Shown piece after piece: positions 1-13,200 of a stretch of DNA of 64,000 nt. The position numbers and the translations under genes are program-made. The stretch is from the NCBI GenBank assembly GCA_015680685.1, contig MNCI01017783.1, forward strand, positions 163,081 through 227,080. Direction: 5' to 3'. How positions within the stretch are numbered: position 1 is the first letter of the stretch; each line of letters begins with the position of its first letter. This DNA is from Gnetum montanum (lineage: Eukaryota; Streptophyta; Gnetopsida; Gnetales; Gnetaceae). The notes under the pieces are model-generated. The model ran no database searches. It worked only from the letters and a program-made list of their open reading frames with translations, and was not told the DNA's origin.

Positions 1-1413
1 TGCCCAAGTAAGGCTTTCAAAGCTAAGAGCCCATCAGATTCAAAGGTTGATTGAGTAAGTGATCAAAGAATAAGGTGAGCTAAGGAAAAGGGATGTATGG
101 AGCAGTACAATTAGGATCCTTCCATCTGAAAAAGGGAGGCTTGATTTTATGATAATGAGGAGGCACCACTTGATGAAGTGGTGCAACACAAAACCTTATC
201 GATACAAAAATCTATTTCTAAAATATCAGCCAAGGTAGAGAAAATGTGAAACTCTTTGGATGCAAAGTTCCAAACTACCTTCAAAATTGCTAAGGAGTCA
301 AAAGAGCATGGTAGTGATCATGATCAAAGAAAAATGAAGGAAGTTGAACATGTCCATCCCATTAGAAGGGTAAGGTAAAAGCTACTACCATTGAAGAGGT
401 TATGGATTCTAAGACAAATGATGGTGATGGATGTGACATTCGCCAATACAAACATCCTAAGTGATGTTTTCTAGTTGTCTCATACTTGTAGGAATCTAAG
501 CTGTATGCTTTGAATCCTAGATTAGAAAAAAGGAAAGCACCTATGAGGTTGCTTATCCTCAAGGGAACTATAGGCAATTCCACCGATAAGCCTACTATTT
601 AAGTGTAGCTCCACCTCAACCTCACAAGTAGTACCAACAGTGGCAACATCCACAATCATGGGGGATGCCACCACCAAGATAGTAGTACCCTTACTAGTAG
701 TCAAATCCATATGAGTACTATGGTCAGTAGCCCATTTCTATATGTGACTCTTCTAGTCACATCTCTTTCCAACACCACTACCACCCTCCTAAGTAGTATA
801 GACTACAATCTCCAAGAGGGGAATCCCCATTTCCATATTACCATCCTACTCTTTCTACACTTGTACCTCCACCCTTAACTTGCTCCATCCACGTAGGGTG
901 AAATTATAACCTAATTGTAGCAAAGAAATGCCACAGGGGCCATTAAATTATAGTCAATCCACCAGTCGAGTGGTTCATATACTAAGCCTCGAAAATGATC
1001 CTTTTTCCAAACCAAGAGTCTTACTAAGACATCATAGATATCTACGGCTATTAACCTTACTTCTCCTTTCTCCTCTGCAACATCCTTCAAGATCCCTTCA
1101 AACTAAATGCCTCTCAAAGTGCACATGATCATGTTAACCCATGCTAATACAAATTGGATAAAAGCTGGTCACCTTCCCAGGAAGAGATTTAATCCTAGGA
1201 GTCCCTTATTTACTTACAAATCACTAGAAACAAGCCTTTCCAAAGCTCTTCTAGACTCATTTTTTGGTATTAATTTGATCTCTCATAAAATGTATAAAGC
1301 CTCAAACCTACCTCTACTCAACAACAACAACATTCATCTTGAGTTAGCAAATCCATCCATCATCATTCCATTGGGATTGGTGAATGACATTATGATCACT
1401 ATCTATGGGTGGT
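1..1413 (+). pseudogene. Athila-type gag C-terminus and protease (outermost element, left part)
   Basis: This is the left half of the outermost element of the nest. The stretch 1-1100 reads as degenerate gag: charged, then rich in Pro, Tyr and Gln, with many stops. The end, about 1107-1413, reads as a retroviral-type aspartic protease, with a motif that should be D-L-G-S/A decayed to D-S-F-F-G and followed by N-L-I-S, then a hydrophobic I-I-P-L-G-L-V segment. The same residues occur on the other strand at 52766-52963, where D-L-G-S is kept. The coding sense resumes at 56464 after the 55-kb insertion of a second Athila element. No intact frame remains. The 5' LTR lies outside the window. Assignment to Athila rests on the RT and PBS of the continuing part. 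Confidence 0.7.
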
Positions 1414-2268
1414 TGATGAGCGATGAGTAGACCCTATGCCTAACCATATGAATCACTAAGTGCTCACACAATCCAATTGAATTCCATGGACTTATATCCT
1501 TCTAAGCACACTAGTCTCTAGGAAGTGAAACTAACTGTTGCAATCATAATCTTCCCAACTACACTTGTGAAATGCAAAGATATGGTTAAGTGTAACTAAG
1601 GCATATGATTTTTATCATTTTTACGTTTTATGTTTTAAGTTGCCTAAGGATAAAGAAGAATGAATAAAATAAAATAATTAAATTACTAATTTAATCTAAC
1701 TAACTACACCTAACTAATCCTAACATAAGCATCCATCCCCACTTGTTGTACACATATTGAAAAAATTTAACACTACTAGGTTACCAAACATTGTGTTATT
1801 GGGATTACCAAGAATCAAGCATATGCTTGAAGTGGTCATACTTATGTGCTTAATTAATCACTATTTAATCTAACTTTATTTAGCTTAATTTCTTAAAGCA
1901 TTAAAGGAAATTGTATAAAACATTAAATGCATCAATAAATAATTAATATATTTTAAACTACTGTAAGGTTTATCAAAAACCTCATCTTTATTCATACACA
2001 CACTCCCATGCTTAGGTAAAATAGTGCTCAAATAAAAATTTGTACACTCTTTGACTCATACTGTAGGCACTTAGAAAAATATTCTAACTTCCAAATGACA
2101 AAACTACAAGAGCTTCGCTACAATTATCACCAAAGAAGCCATAAACATGGTGGGTGAGCATGTATTTATAAGAAAAAATAGACACTGCATCGACGAGGCC
2201 ATGTCAATGTATCAAATTCCACATTGATGGGGCCATGTCAATGGGACCTAAAAAAATTTGGCTCATCA
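1414..2268 (-). repeat. 3' LTR of Athila element C
   Basis: The 855-bp block starts TGATGAG and ends CTCATCA on the + strand, which are inverted ends typical of this family. It aligns along its whole length in the same orientation with 55649-56463, with many transitions and small indels. A TATA-like ATAAATA on the - strand lies near 2160-2170. The target duplication GTGGT precedes it. Confidence 0.85.
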
Positions 2269-4454
2269 TACACCCATGACTAAATGAAAACTCATCCTCA
2301 AGTGAACCAATGGAGGAACAAGTTTCTTACAAAATTTTGGAAAGGTATGGGATTATTGACTAACTACTGACTTATGTAAATACTAAGTGCTTGACTGTAT
2401 GGAACTACAATCATTACAAAATTTTGGTATTAAAGACAACAAAATTAAACACTAGGATAAAATGACAAACATAATTCCTCTGATGACATGAAGATAAGAA
2501 AGAAGTTCAAATGTTACCAAGCAAAGGAGGCTCCTAAGGTTCTAAAGGACCTTCTTCTACTTAAGGCACACATGGTGGTAGAGGTGGTTGTGGTTGTCTT
2601 GCAATAGATGCAACCGCTAGCAGAAGATGAAAGGCATCCAACAATGCCTACATCTTCTCTTCCTTACTCATGGGATCATTCATGGTCCATACTACATCAT
2701 GAATGTGGACCAATATGGGAGCATCCCAAGGACAAGGCATTGTTGGGAATAACTCCTTCACATTGACAAACCAAGTAATGCAAAGTTTGTGTTCAATATC
2801 AAACATCTTTACTACATTTTGTAGCTCCTAGTAGTCACTTAGTCTGCTATCCAGGTTCTCAACTATAAACCGTTGATTAGTGAAGCATTTCCTAAGAACA
2901 TCAAGTTTTTCATTTGTCATCTCAAGCTTCTACTTGGTGTCTTTGTGATGCTTGAACTTGGCTTTATATAACCACCTATTTTTCTAATTTATACTACAAC
3001 TGTTCAATAGTTAGCATCACCAGATTTACATAATTAGGATTGGTAAGCTTCATGTAGTCCATCATCTCCTCAATATGCAACTCCTTCATGCTAATCTCCA
3101 CCTTGTTATAGTTATTGATCCCATCAAAGATAGGCTACCAAACATCTCCTTCTTCCTTAAACTATTGGAGGGCCTCATTGACTTTTGACTTCATCATTTG
3201 AATATGTTTTTCATTCATTTCTTTCTGTAGACCAACCTTATCTCTATAGTAATTTTTGACTCTCTTAAATTTGAGAGACTTATTTTTCTAGGTGGCTACC
3301 TCTATTATAGATTTCTAGTAAAGGGCTTGAACTTTCTCCAGGCAGAGATTTCTATTTTTGGATGCCAATCTCCTCAATTTCATATTTACTCTTGCTAGCT
3401 ACTCCTATTGTTGATGGATAAATTTTTGCATTTGCTGCTTTTGCACATCAACATTCTACAAGTGGTCATTCTTTATGATCAGGACGACATTCTCTTGGTG
3501 AGTCTAATCCAAGGCCTTTGGGATATTGTGCATGATGGCATTGACCAAGGATTGATCAAAAATTATTGCCTCCATTACATCCTTAGTGTTCTTGAGCTTT
3601 TCCTAAAGTTACTAAAAACCTCCATCATGGGTCAACATAAGGCTGAGAAGCACAATATCAATAAGGTGGGCTTTTAATTCAACAACCTCTATAGCCAACC
3701 ATTGGTTTCGAGCCCAAGCTATCTCTAGTTGCCCCTCTATGATAATTCATTTCCCCCTTGATTCCAGCAACTCCAACTAGGTTGCAGTGATTGTATCCAA
3801 AAAGTTAAAGACATCCAGAATTGATTACCCAATTTCTACCAGTCAGTTTAGCAATTCTTCATGCTCAGTTGAACATAATTTGTAACAAGTTGATCCTGCA
3901 AACATCTATACATCTTGGAGTATAGAAATGTATAGTATAGATGCCATAGGTGCATATAATGCCTTGGCAATTCTATCAGCAACCACCTCTACAGCTATCT
4001 CCTACCGATGGTGTTACATCACCAAGATAGTTGCCCCTTATCCCTCCTCCAAATGCACCAGGAAGGTGGTAGCATTTCCAAAGATGTCTAGGAATTTCTA
4101 TTATTATGAGAGAGAGATTGTTACCTCTCGAGTGCTAGGATTTGATCTCATGGGTAGCTATGTTCTTTGGACTAAAAAGATTGATCCACCTCCCTTCATT
4201 TGGCTGATGGTTCAAGTCACTTTATTAAGATGACTCATTGCTAGACAATACATAGATGAATTGCCACCACTCATTCCTGTTTGAAGTCAAATGAAAGCCT
4301 AAAAGGCCAAGAACACAATGAAATATATGAAGAGGATTTTAGAGTACACAAAAGATGGAGAATGATTGGAGAAATTCCTTAAGGAGCACACTACTAGACA
4401 CAACCAATGGAAAATGCACGATATTTAATTACAAAAATGTCTAAGGATAAGGGA
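2269..4454 (-). pseudogene. Element C 3' spacer with decayed third ORF
   Basis: This is the region between pol and the 3' LTR of element C. Read on the - strand it gives interrupted coding-like stretches. Around 3050-3400 there is a Lys/Glu-rich segment with heptad-like spacing (for example K-E-M-N-E-K-H-I-Q-M-M-K) that looks like a coiled coil. Around 2640-2800 there is a hydrophobic and Pro-rich stretch. Athila elements are known to carry a third ORF in this slot, and these remnants sit exactly there. Stops are frequent and I cannot name a domain. Small + strand frames here (for example 3928-4233) look like shadows. Confidence 0.45.
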
Positions 4455-4459
4455 CTTAA

Positions 4460-7343
4460 TGTTGGCGACCGTTTGGGATGCGACTTCCAACGAGTGTCCT
4501 CGAATAGGATTTAGGTGCTTGCTGGTCTCTGGCAGCACCAAGGCCTAGATACCTCCAAATAAACTCAGTAGTTAATGTGAGTATGTGTGTGTACTGTTGC
4601 GGTGTGCGGTTGTGAGAAATGTAACGATTGTGTTGTGTGTAAACTACAAATGACTTACTTTAAAGAGATTCAGCCAACTTTGCCAAGTACTGTGAGTTGT
4701 TGAAAATTTCCTATTTTGTTCAACTGCCTAGTCTACGCGGTCCTTATAATACCTACTTGTAACAAATAAAATTTTGCAAAAACATTTGAGCACAACTCCG
4801 CAATCTACTCCTAATTTTCCCCAGAGAAAGAGATAGTTCCACAAGAAAACTAGAAATAGAGCAAGATTCGATGGAAATAAGTAGAAAAGAAAAGAAAGCA
4901 GATTTGTGTAGACCTCAAATATTTAAACAAGGTAAAATGACACGAGTAAACACTTCGCAATAAAGCTATCCCAAATTCAATATCTACGAATTGTTCAAAC
5001 TTCCAAGGCTCAAACAAGCAATTTCTTCAAGAAAATCCTACTATGCTACCAAAAATTGCTGCGTAAACTACCACATACGAGACTCCATTTTGACTAGATA
5101 ATAGACATCAACGATTGCATTTAAACAGAACCTTTAAAAGACTTGACAATTTCTGATTGAAATACCATGGGAATTCACTTTAAAGATAAAAAGAAGCTAT
5201 TCTGGTCCCATCAACTGAATTCTCTCGACTACTAAATTGTTCAACGGCATGACTACAAACAGAGGCTCTCTTACAACAATCCCAATAGCAGTTCCCACAC
5301 GTTGCACAATAACAAAATTTACTACTAAAATGCTCTTAAGGCTTTTAAACACAAGTGCTTTTATGGCAAAATTTCAATAGAAATTTCTATCGGGCAACAA
5401 GAACAGTAAGAGCAATCTAAAAATCCCAAAATTACTTGCCAAGGATGATACTGTCTAAACCACTAGCTAAAAAATTTAAACAAAATAAAAAATAAAATGC
5501 ATAACTCACAAGACCATGACAAAGAGGCTGAAATATTTCCTTTAGCAAGCCATCTTACAAGCAATCGTCTTTACAAATCTACTTTGCAAATGCTCTTCTC
5601 AAGACCCCAAAGTGTCTTCAAGTGAGAGCCTAAGTGCTAATTAGTAGCCTTCCAAAGTGTGATGTATGAGACCTCCCAAAAGTCTCTTCTTCAAAAGTTT
5701 TTTTCCCCCAAAAAATTATCCTCCCCAAAAAATTCTTCAAAAAATTATCCTTCTCTCCCAAGTCCTCATGAAGCCTTTTTATAAGGTTTACAAGGTAGGT
5801 AGGGAAGTTACATATTTAAAAATATCTCACCTACCTTCTCTCCCAAGTAACTTGGCCAACCAATTAGGAGATTACTTACCCAACAAGTTAGGAGGTTACT
5901 TGCCCATTTAATTAGGAGGGAGTTATATAGTTAGGAAGTTATTCATAAAGTTAGGATGAATTAATATTTGTACATATTATAAATATTGCCTTTGTAAGTA
6001 ATTTATTTAAATAAATCTAAAATCCCTAATCTAGTTTAATTTAATTAAAATTTTAAATGCTAAGTGTCATTAAGCTCTATATTTTTTCATAAAAAATATA
6101 ATATAATATCCACCTTATTGATGGTAGCGGTAGTTAATTTATCCTTTCTGCGTCTCCGATAATTGAAATTAAAATTCGGGATGGCCCGAAATATGAGCCC
6201 GAAGGTGAAGGCACCGATCCTGCAACTGTCCGCAACTAATTCAAAATATCTTCTTCGGCCAAAAATCGTTACCAACAACTGCCATCACAAGAGAAGACTC
6301 AGCCGCCGCATTAGGAAATGTTGTCGTGTGTTCCGTAAGCATCTGCAACTGTTGTAACCTCTGCCTCTCAAAAATTCCCTACAGGTTTTGATGATTATAT
6401 GATTTAATCCTTGTTTCGTAGATTTTCGCTGCCTTCCATCTGTGATAATTGGTAAACTATCTGGCTTTCAAATTTTTCTTCCAACATTTGGTGCAGATTC
6501 TTCAAGCAACGTCTGCCAGGGTTTTAAAGGCATTTTTCGTTGTTGCGGATGAAAACCCAGATTTGTTCATTGCGCGAAATAGGCGTCCATTCTTTTGAAA
6601 TCCACAAGTGTCTCTGCTGAAATCGATGATATGCCCGCTACATTCTACCCTAAACTGGCCTCAGTTCTGTCTGCACAGCCTGCACGCAATTGTTGCCTGA
6701 AACCCCCTTTAACTTAGCTTAGTGGTGAAAGAAGGGCCTCCCACGTGCTCCACAAACTCAGGTTCAGCATCTGGTGAGTCAGCAACGTAAATCCGGCTGA
6801 TGCGTGGGTGCAATCCTGAATGGCAAGCCAATGGATTTGCCCAAAAACCATGGCATGCAGTTCTATTTTTCTGATCTTCAATTTTTTTCTCTGGCAGCGT
6901 TAGCAATGGGCCTTTGAACTTACGGGAATTTGGGTTCGTCTGCAATACAGAACCGTTTACATCCTTTGATAATTTTAGATTTACAGGATTCAAAACCTGT
7001 TGGTAGTCTGTTAGGTCCTTTACTTGCTTCCAACTCTTAGCCGATTTTTGATAATCCATTACCCACGGTGTTGTCTATTTTGCCAATATTAACAGGGAGT
7101 ATGCTTTCTTGTGGTAAATAATCACCTCCTTTTTTTAATTCCAATCTTCACTCAAGAAAATAACTTGACATTTTAATTTTACTTTCCAAGAAGGCTTCAA
7201 CATCAAGATTATTTACCATTGGCTTACTTATCCAAGAATACCCATCAACTCACAATACTAAACTGCAAATTTACAACCAGGGATTGTGCTAATTTTGAAC
7301 AAAATATTCCAACTGTTCCATGTAATGGTCAAATGTGCCAACA
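4460..7343. mobile_element. 2.9-kb LTR-like insertion (solo LTR or non-autonomous element)
   Basis: The ends are TGTTGGC and GCCAACA, a 7-bp terminal inverted repeat beginning TG and ending CA. The flanks are an exact 5-bp duplication, CTTAA at 4455-4459 and 7344-7348. Removing the block restores alignment of element C with the homologous outer element near 61045-61090, so the boundaries are well supported. No second internal copy of an LTR is visible, so a solo LTR or a small non-autonomous LTR element fits best; a 5-bp duplication argues against hAT, Mutator and CACTA. A TATA-like TTTTTATAAGG lies at about 5773 on +. A second CCAACA at 6481-6486 followed by TTTGGTGC resembles an LTR end plus PBS, but no matching 3' copy follows. 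Confidence 0.75.
6709..7059 (-). CDS. Unrecognised 116-codon ORF inside the 2.9-kb insertion
   Basis: This is an open frame of 116 codons starting MDYQKSAKSWKQVKDLT. It lies in a stretch (about 6100-7080) with more balanced base composition than the AT-rich surroundings. The product is hydrophilic with no membrane segment, and holds a C-H-G-F-W-A-N-P-L-A-C-H motif near residue 70 and an acidic D-S-P-D-A-E-P-E run near residue 95. I do not recognise a gag, pol or transposase motif. It could be a captured host exon or an ORF private to this element. The fact that it is open while everything around it is broken is the main support; it may still be chance. Confidence 0.35.
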   Translation of the reverse strand: MDYQKSAKSWKQVKDLTDYQQVLNPVNLKLSKDVNGSVLQTNPNSRKFKGPLLTLPEKKIEDQKNRTACHGFWANPLACHSGLHPRISRIYVADSPDAEPEFVEHVGGPSFTTKLS

Positions 7344-7348
7344 CTTAA

Positions 7349-8296
7349 CTACTCCAACCAAGAGCTATGCAAGTGGATCCTCCCCATAGTAGGCCTATGC
7401 CCTTACATAACCTCAATTAAGGAGTCCATGGGCCACATAGTTGATTAATGGTTACAAAAATCTAAGAACCAAAACCCAAAGAATCTACCTAATAATTTCA
7501 ACATGTTAAACTAAGACATTAAACAAAAACATGAAAATTATCAATGAGGTGAGTTATGAATAGCATTTATGGATGAGATAGAGAATGGAATGGATGTACC
7601 AATTATGGTCACCTGAAGTCCCTTGTGAATTTCATGGTTAAATGACCCAATAAAGTCCAACCTTAGCCTAGACCAAAAGAAAACCACTTTCAGTGACTTT
7701 GCCTCGCTACTCTAAGATCAATCCACCACCTCCTCAAGACACAAGAATGCTCCCCCAGACAACCACGATTTCTTATTTGAGAAGAAAAGAGAAGCATGAA
7801 GTGAGAAAGGGCCTTAGTTAAAGGGGACCTTCAAGCATGGTAACATATCTTTCTAGTCCCATAGCCAATGCTTGTAGCTCGCTGATTTTGTCTAAGGGGT
7901 ATGCTTTATATTCATATCATGTTTTTTTTATAGGAACCACACCATGCGAAGAATTATTTAACTTCCTATTATTGGTCAACATAAAACTGTAAGAAATCCA
8001 TGAAAACACACATGCACTCAAGCAAGTAGAGAGGCACAAAGAGTATTAAATTTCCTTGAAGTCACACCCTTTTCAAACCTTTGAATCTTTCCCAAGCTTG
8101 GAGACTANNNNNNNNNNNNNNNNNNNNNNNNNNNNNNNNNNNNNNNNNNNNNNNNNNNNNNNNNNNNNNNNNNNNNNNNNNNNNNNNNNNNNNNNNNNNN
8201 NNNNNNNNNNNNNNNNNNNNNNNNNNCCACCATTAGTAACTAGCTACATCATCACTGAGTCCTATTGGTAATAAAGCATTTTTATTAGAAAATAAG
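7349..8296 (-). other. Element C 3' non-coding region, with N gap 8108-8226
   Basis: Read on -, this aligns with about 60550-61045 of the outer Athila element, including the phrase around CTACTATGGGGAGGATCC and the tract near 7790-7840. It is post-integrase spacer with no frame of its own. A 119-bp run of N (8108-8226) hides part of it. It ends with the duplicated ATAAG (8292-8296) of element A. Confidence 0.7.
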
Positions 8297-9903
8297 TGAA
8301 ACACCACTAATTTCGGCCTAACACTTTGAAACAAGAATGACTTAAGCCCTTTCAAGCTTTCGGGAGGAAAAATTTGGCTAAGGCATGGAAACCACGCTCA
8401 ACTAAATCATACCAGCTTGCTCATCCCGTCAAGTTGAAATCTTGCCCACAGCGTGACTAACTCTCGAAGTCTCAAAACTGAGCCAAAACAATCTTATCTA
8501 CAATGTGGAAGTCATCCTCAGAGCACATCCTTCACAGCTTCCAGTCCCAACTTCTGGAATGCCATATTTCAGCACAAAATTGCAAGTTTTTGGAAATATT
8601 TCACATGTCACGCCACATGTCACGCTACAGCTTGACTGCAACGTGACTTACTCAAAGTGATTTCAAACAGGTCACATCCAGGCTCAAATTCCAGATTCCA
8701 TATCACTCTTAGGATCAACTATAGCCAAACAACAATTACACTCAAGAATCAAGCTTCAAAATCATAATTTCGAGAAAAACACACCATTTTCAAGTCATGT
8801 CACATTGCATTTCACGCTGCATGTCACACTGTGATCACTCTGCAGTGTGACTTACCATAAATAGCTCGAAACAAGGCACTTTTAGGCTCAATTCATCATT
8901 CATAGTCAGGCAATCCTTGCACTTCAGAATTAGGCTTCAAAATTCCAAAATTTGGTGAAAATTTTCAAGTTTTGGTTCACTCACACGGAGGTCACACTAC
9001 AGCGTGAATGTAGCGTGAGTGTCACATACGCACACTCAAGTCATGCTAAGACAAAATCAACTCTTCAGACAGCCACAAAACCACTCGAACCAACATCCTA
9101 TAGCAGTCAAGTCAAAGATTGAGAAGTTTCAAGAGAGCCAGAGTCAATTTCCCTTGATTCCATTGTACATTTTCACTTGTGAGGCTTGTTAGGCCTTCAC
9201 GGTCTAAATTATATGTACTTTCATGGGCTTGAGTAAGCCACACGTTGTAAGATACGATGCACCTGGTCCAAAATGTAGCTTGCCGACACACATCCAACTC
9301 ATGCACAATTGTCCACCAGACACGTGTCACTTGATCCATTTTTCTCTCATCCCTCAACCATTGATTCCATTCTTGAATTCCACACTCGAGCCCAGCCCAG
9401 CCCTATAAATACCTTATCAATTCACGTAAATGGGGTTGGCAATTTTGGAGTTGGATGGCTTAGAAAACTCAGACCAGCGATCCTTGGGTGCTCGAGCATG
9501 CTTGAATCCTGGCATCCAAGTACTTTTGAGATACATCACATCACATCACATCATCCTAGGACTCAACACTTGACTTTCCATCCACACGTGCAGCTACGCT
9601 TTGACCAGTGCACATCTTTTCTAAGCAATACACTACAGTTCGTTTTGCCAGCCATTTATTATGTTTACTCTATGCTTTACATTCATTGTACTTTTGGTTT
9701 ATTTTTTATTCACAATATAGTTTCTGCATATGTTTCTGTTTACATTTTATGCACACTATTTACGTTTTAAGACATCAGTTACTCTGCCTTCATTCCCTTT
9801 TCCAACTTACCATCAAGTGAAGGCAGGGTCAGCTGTGCCTGCCTAATGATCTTTTGGTATTTTTTTCCCTTCTAGCCTTACACTGACGATTTAGGTCAGT
9901 ACA
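8297..9903 (+). repeat. 5' LTR of element A
   Basis: This 1,607-bp LTR begins TGAAACACCACTAAT and ends GGTCAGTACA, and pairs with 45709-47376. A TATA box (CCCTATAAATA) lies at 9404-9411. The U3 holds three degenerate units of about 200 bp, each with a CpG-rich island of GTCACGCT/AGCGTGAC words (near 8600-8650, 8800-8860 and 8985-9040). Relative to the 3' LTR, a 75-bp segment of U5 (47180-47254) is missing, with AC microhomology at the junction. Small ORFs across 8453-9820 are LTR sequence, not genes. Confidence 0.92.
9404..9411 (+). promoter_or_regulatory. TATA box of element A 5' LTR
   Basis: TATAAATA preceded by a C-rich CAGCCCAGCCC run. The same box occurs at the equivalent place of the 3' LTR (about 46801-46808). 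Confidence 0.75.
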
Positions 9904-9909
9904 GTAAAT

Positions 9910-9928
9910 TGGTGCTAGAATGAGGGAC
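9910..9928 (+). promoter_or_regulatory. Primer-binding site of element A
   Basis: TGGTGCTAGAATGAGGGAC starts 6 bp after the LTR end. Element B has the closely related TGGCACTAGAAGGAGGGAC at the same place. It begins with the required TGG and resembles a tRNA-Leu 3' end, but I cannot fix the tRNA without a search. Confidence 0.7.
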
Positions 9929-10007
9929 AACTTTCTTGTTGTCTGTTAAAACGTCAATCCCACTACCTGTCAAAACTTATTCATCTTGTCCTATAGTCTC
10001 CCCATCG

Positions 10008-10162
10008 CAGTTGTCATGCTGTAGTTGTCATGCTGTAGTGGTCACGCTTTCTTGCAGTTGTCACGATGTCTTGTAGTTGTCATGTTGTCCTGCAGTTGTC
10101 ACGCTATCCTGTAGTTGTCATGCTATGTTGCAGTTGTCACACTATAGTTGTCACACTACATT
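10008..10162 (+). repeat. Leader minisatellite of element A
   Basis: Imperfect units of about 12-25 bp built on TTGTCACGCTGT / GTTGTCATGCTGTAG lie between PBS and gag. The reverse complement core is CAGCGTGAC. The variants (CACGCT, CATGCT, CACGAT) differ mostly at the CpG. The same words occur in the LTR and around the antisense gene. Confidence 0.85.
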
Positions 10163-10205
10163 TGCTCGCATTCATCCCATCTAGCTTAGTTTACTCACGT
10201 TCATT

Positions 10206-13200
10206 ATGGAATCCTCCCAAATTAACCTGGTGACATTGCTGACCTCTAACTTTGGGACTGAAACCTCGAAACCTGTGACTGCTACCAAATCCATAACTGT
10301 CATCAAACAGATAAACGCCCAAGTCCCTACATTCCAGTTACCTAGGCTACAAGGTAGAGACCCTACCTATGCAACTCTTACACTTAAACAATATAACTTC
10401 ATCTGTGTCAAGATCCAAGCCAACTTACTCATCGATCGTGTAGAGAGAGAAGCAAAGCGAGACTATGAACTTATCCACAAAGGAGGTTGTGAATTTATCC
10501 CCTTAGCATTTGACATAATCTCACTCTTTGAACATCACCATAAATCCATATCCCAACTTCTCATGGTAAGAAGCCAAGCCTTACAAACACCTCCGATAGA
10601 GCCTCAGGGTGGAGATGAGGAGGACGACTTCACAGCCCAATCTAAACATGGGGATTCATACCATACCATCAGTCCCCATGCCCATACAAACCCATTATTT
10701 CAACCTTTCCTGGAAGAGACTATATTTCCACCACCAGCTTCTCTATAGGAAGTAGCCATTCCCATTCCCACCTTCTCCAAGTCCAATGTTCAATCCAACA
10801 CATCCACTTCCATCATACCTCTACAAATACAATCCCAACAGCATCCTCACCAAACTAATGTAGGATCAACCTTTCAACCTCAAGTGATTATGATGCCATT
10901 AGTCATACCAGCTTCCACATCTACCCATTACATACCTTAGGTGCATATCCAACAAGCACCATTCACTACTTCACAACCTGTGACTGGGCAGTGGGTCTCA
11001 CCAGCTATCCAGCAAAACTTGTCTACCCATTATAGCATACAACACCCCATAGTCTCAACCCCGAATGTCGTCCCATCGCAGCAAACAAGAATTTAGCAAT
11101 CTGTCTTTCCACAAACAATGCCACAATCGAGTCATTACCAACCACTGCTAGCTCAAACCACCAATCTGCCTACTACCCAAGAATGGGCCGACATGAAAAA
11201 AATGATGCATTCGTTAGTGGAAGAATTAAAATGCCTTAAAAATGTGAACACTGAGGAAGTCAAGGTACTAGACTTCTATCAAGATGATCCAATTGACCCC
11301 TCAATCCCACTGCTAACCTTACCGAAGGGAGTTTCATTACCCTAGCTTACCAAGTATAATGGAGAAGGGGACCCAAATGCTCACCTAGTAATATTTTGAA
11401 CAGAATGTCTACTTCTTCAGGCATGGCCTCATGTGATTCTGCATGTGTTTGCCATGTCCTTAATTGAAAAAGCCCTAGACTGGTACCAAGCTTTACCCCA
11501 TAGCTCTATATCTTCTCTAGAGGACTTGTTGCATAAGTTTGTCACCCATCTTAAATACAATCTGAAACCTGAAGCCACGTTAGATAGCCTGATTCAAATT
11601 AAACAAGTGCCATTAGAGCCAGCACAAAAATTTATCCAAAGATGGAGTGTAGCACTAAATGAACTATACAAGCCTATTCTTGAAACGTATCTACTTACCA
11701 TCCTTAAGGCAACCGCGAATGACTTTATTAAATCAAAAATTTACTATTTGAAACCTTGCACCTTGAGCCAGGCATTTGTGCAAATTAAATACATAGAAGA
11801 GGCTGCACAAACAAGCAATGATCCAGCCTACTCGACCTTTAGGAGCCAACATACAAGGAAAGATAAATCCAAGACAACAATAGCAGCAGTGGCCGAGACA
11901 ACCCAACCTAGCCATCTAGGAGAAAAGGGAAAACAACCCACTATCCCAAACAACTATGAAAGAAACACACCTATGCCTACACCTAAAACCCCCTCAAGTA
12001 GAAACACCAACATGGGTCATGCTTGCACCTTTGAAAGAAAAGACCCTACTCAATATACACCCTTACCCATGAAACCTTCATAATTTCTTGACCAACTTCT
12101 AAAGGCTAGGTTAATCAAACATAAGCAAATGTCTCTCGTGGCCCCTCAAAAACATGGTCGATTCTGTGAGTTGGCCAAGAACCCAGGCTTAGCAACACCT
12201 AATGAACCTCCCATTCTAAGAGGATTTAGATTGGATAGGTTTTATGAGTATCACCAATGACCTGGTCATGGAACTGATTATTGTTTCACCTTGAAACAGG
12301 ATATACAACATATGATTGACAAGGATGAGCCAAACCTACTCAGACCCCAAAACCAACCCATAGGAGTCTACAAGGATCCTCTCAACATCAATGATGCACC
12401 ATATGTAATTAATACTATCCATGTAAAAAGTAGACAAGACGTCTCATGAAAACCTTTCGTAATCCATAGGCCTTTAGAAAACACACCTACCCCAACATCT
12501 TGTCAAATCCCTTTCATCGTGCACACATCCCCTACACCACTAAAGCCATTCGTCATCCGCATACCTTCTTCTATTGCAGCAACAACCACACCTTCTGAAA
12601 ACCAACCCATTCCCTTTGTAATCTAGCTGCCAAAACACCCTAACACACAACCCACCTCCATTCCCCTGTGACCTTTGTCAGAACGTCTTGCCGATAGATG
12701 AACAAGAGAGCGCTTGGAAAGAGAAAACCATCAGTACAAATTAGGACCACCAAAGCCTACTCCACTAAACGTTGTTCCCATAGGTCCATCCATTAATGAG
12801 CCTAGCACGAGTCATCAAAGTGAAGATAATGTCACAGGTTGCGTCCCAAACCCAGCATCCTTAGCTACCAACCCAAAAATTCCTCCACGAGAAATAAGGA
12901 TGCTGGGCCAAATGGACCAAATCTCTATGGATAAGAATGTCCCAAATGGTAAAGATCTAACAACTGCGTTAACCCAGGTTACACAAGCCTTAAAACAAAA
13001 GAATACTTCTCTAAGTCTATACGACCTAGTAATGAATTCATCTATACATCGGGAAGCTCTTGTACGAATGTTGACTTCGATCCCTGTTAGTGAGGACCTT
13101 CTTGCAGATGAACCATCCATTTATGTAGTATTTTCCCCGCAACTTCAAGAATCAAAGGCCACATCCCTAGAGTTTTGTGCTAAGGACATCAAGCTAGATG

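Noticed and set aside
6481-6510. LTR end plus primer-binding site at 6481 inside the 2.9-kb insertion
   Set aside because: CCAACA followed by TTTGGTGC is suggestive, but no second LTR copy follows before the right boundary at 7343, and the tRNA match is unclear.
9223-9820. Open frames up to 153 codons near 9309-9770
   Set aside because: They fall across the TATA box and U5 of the element A LTR and recur only because both LTRs are present.
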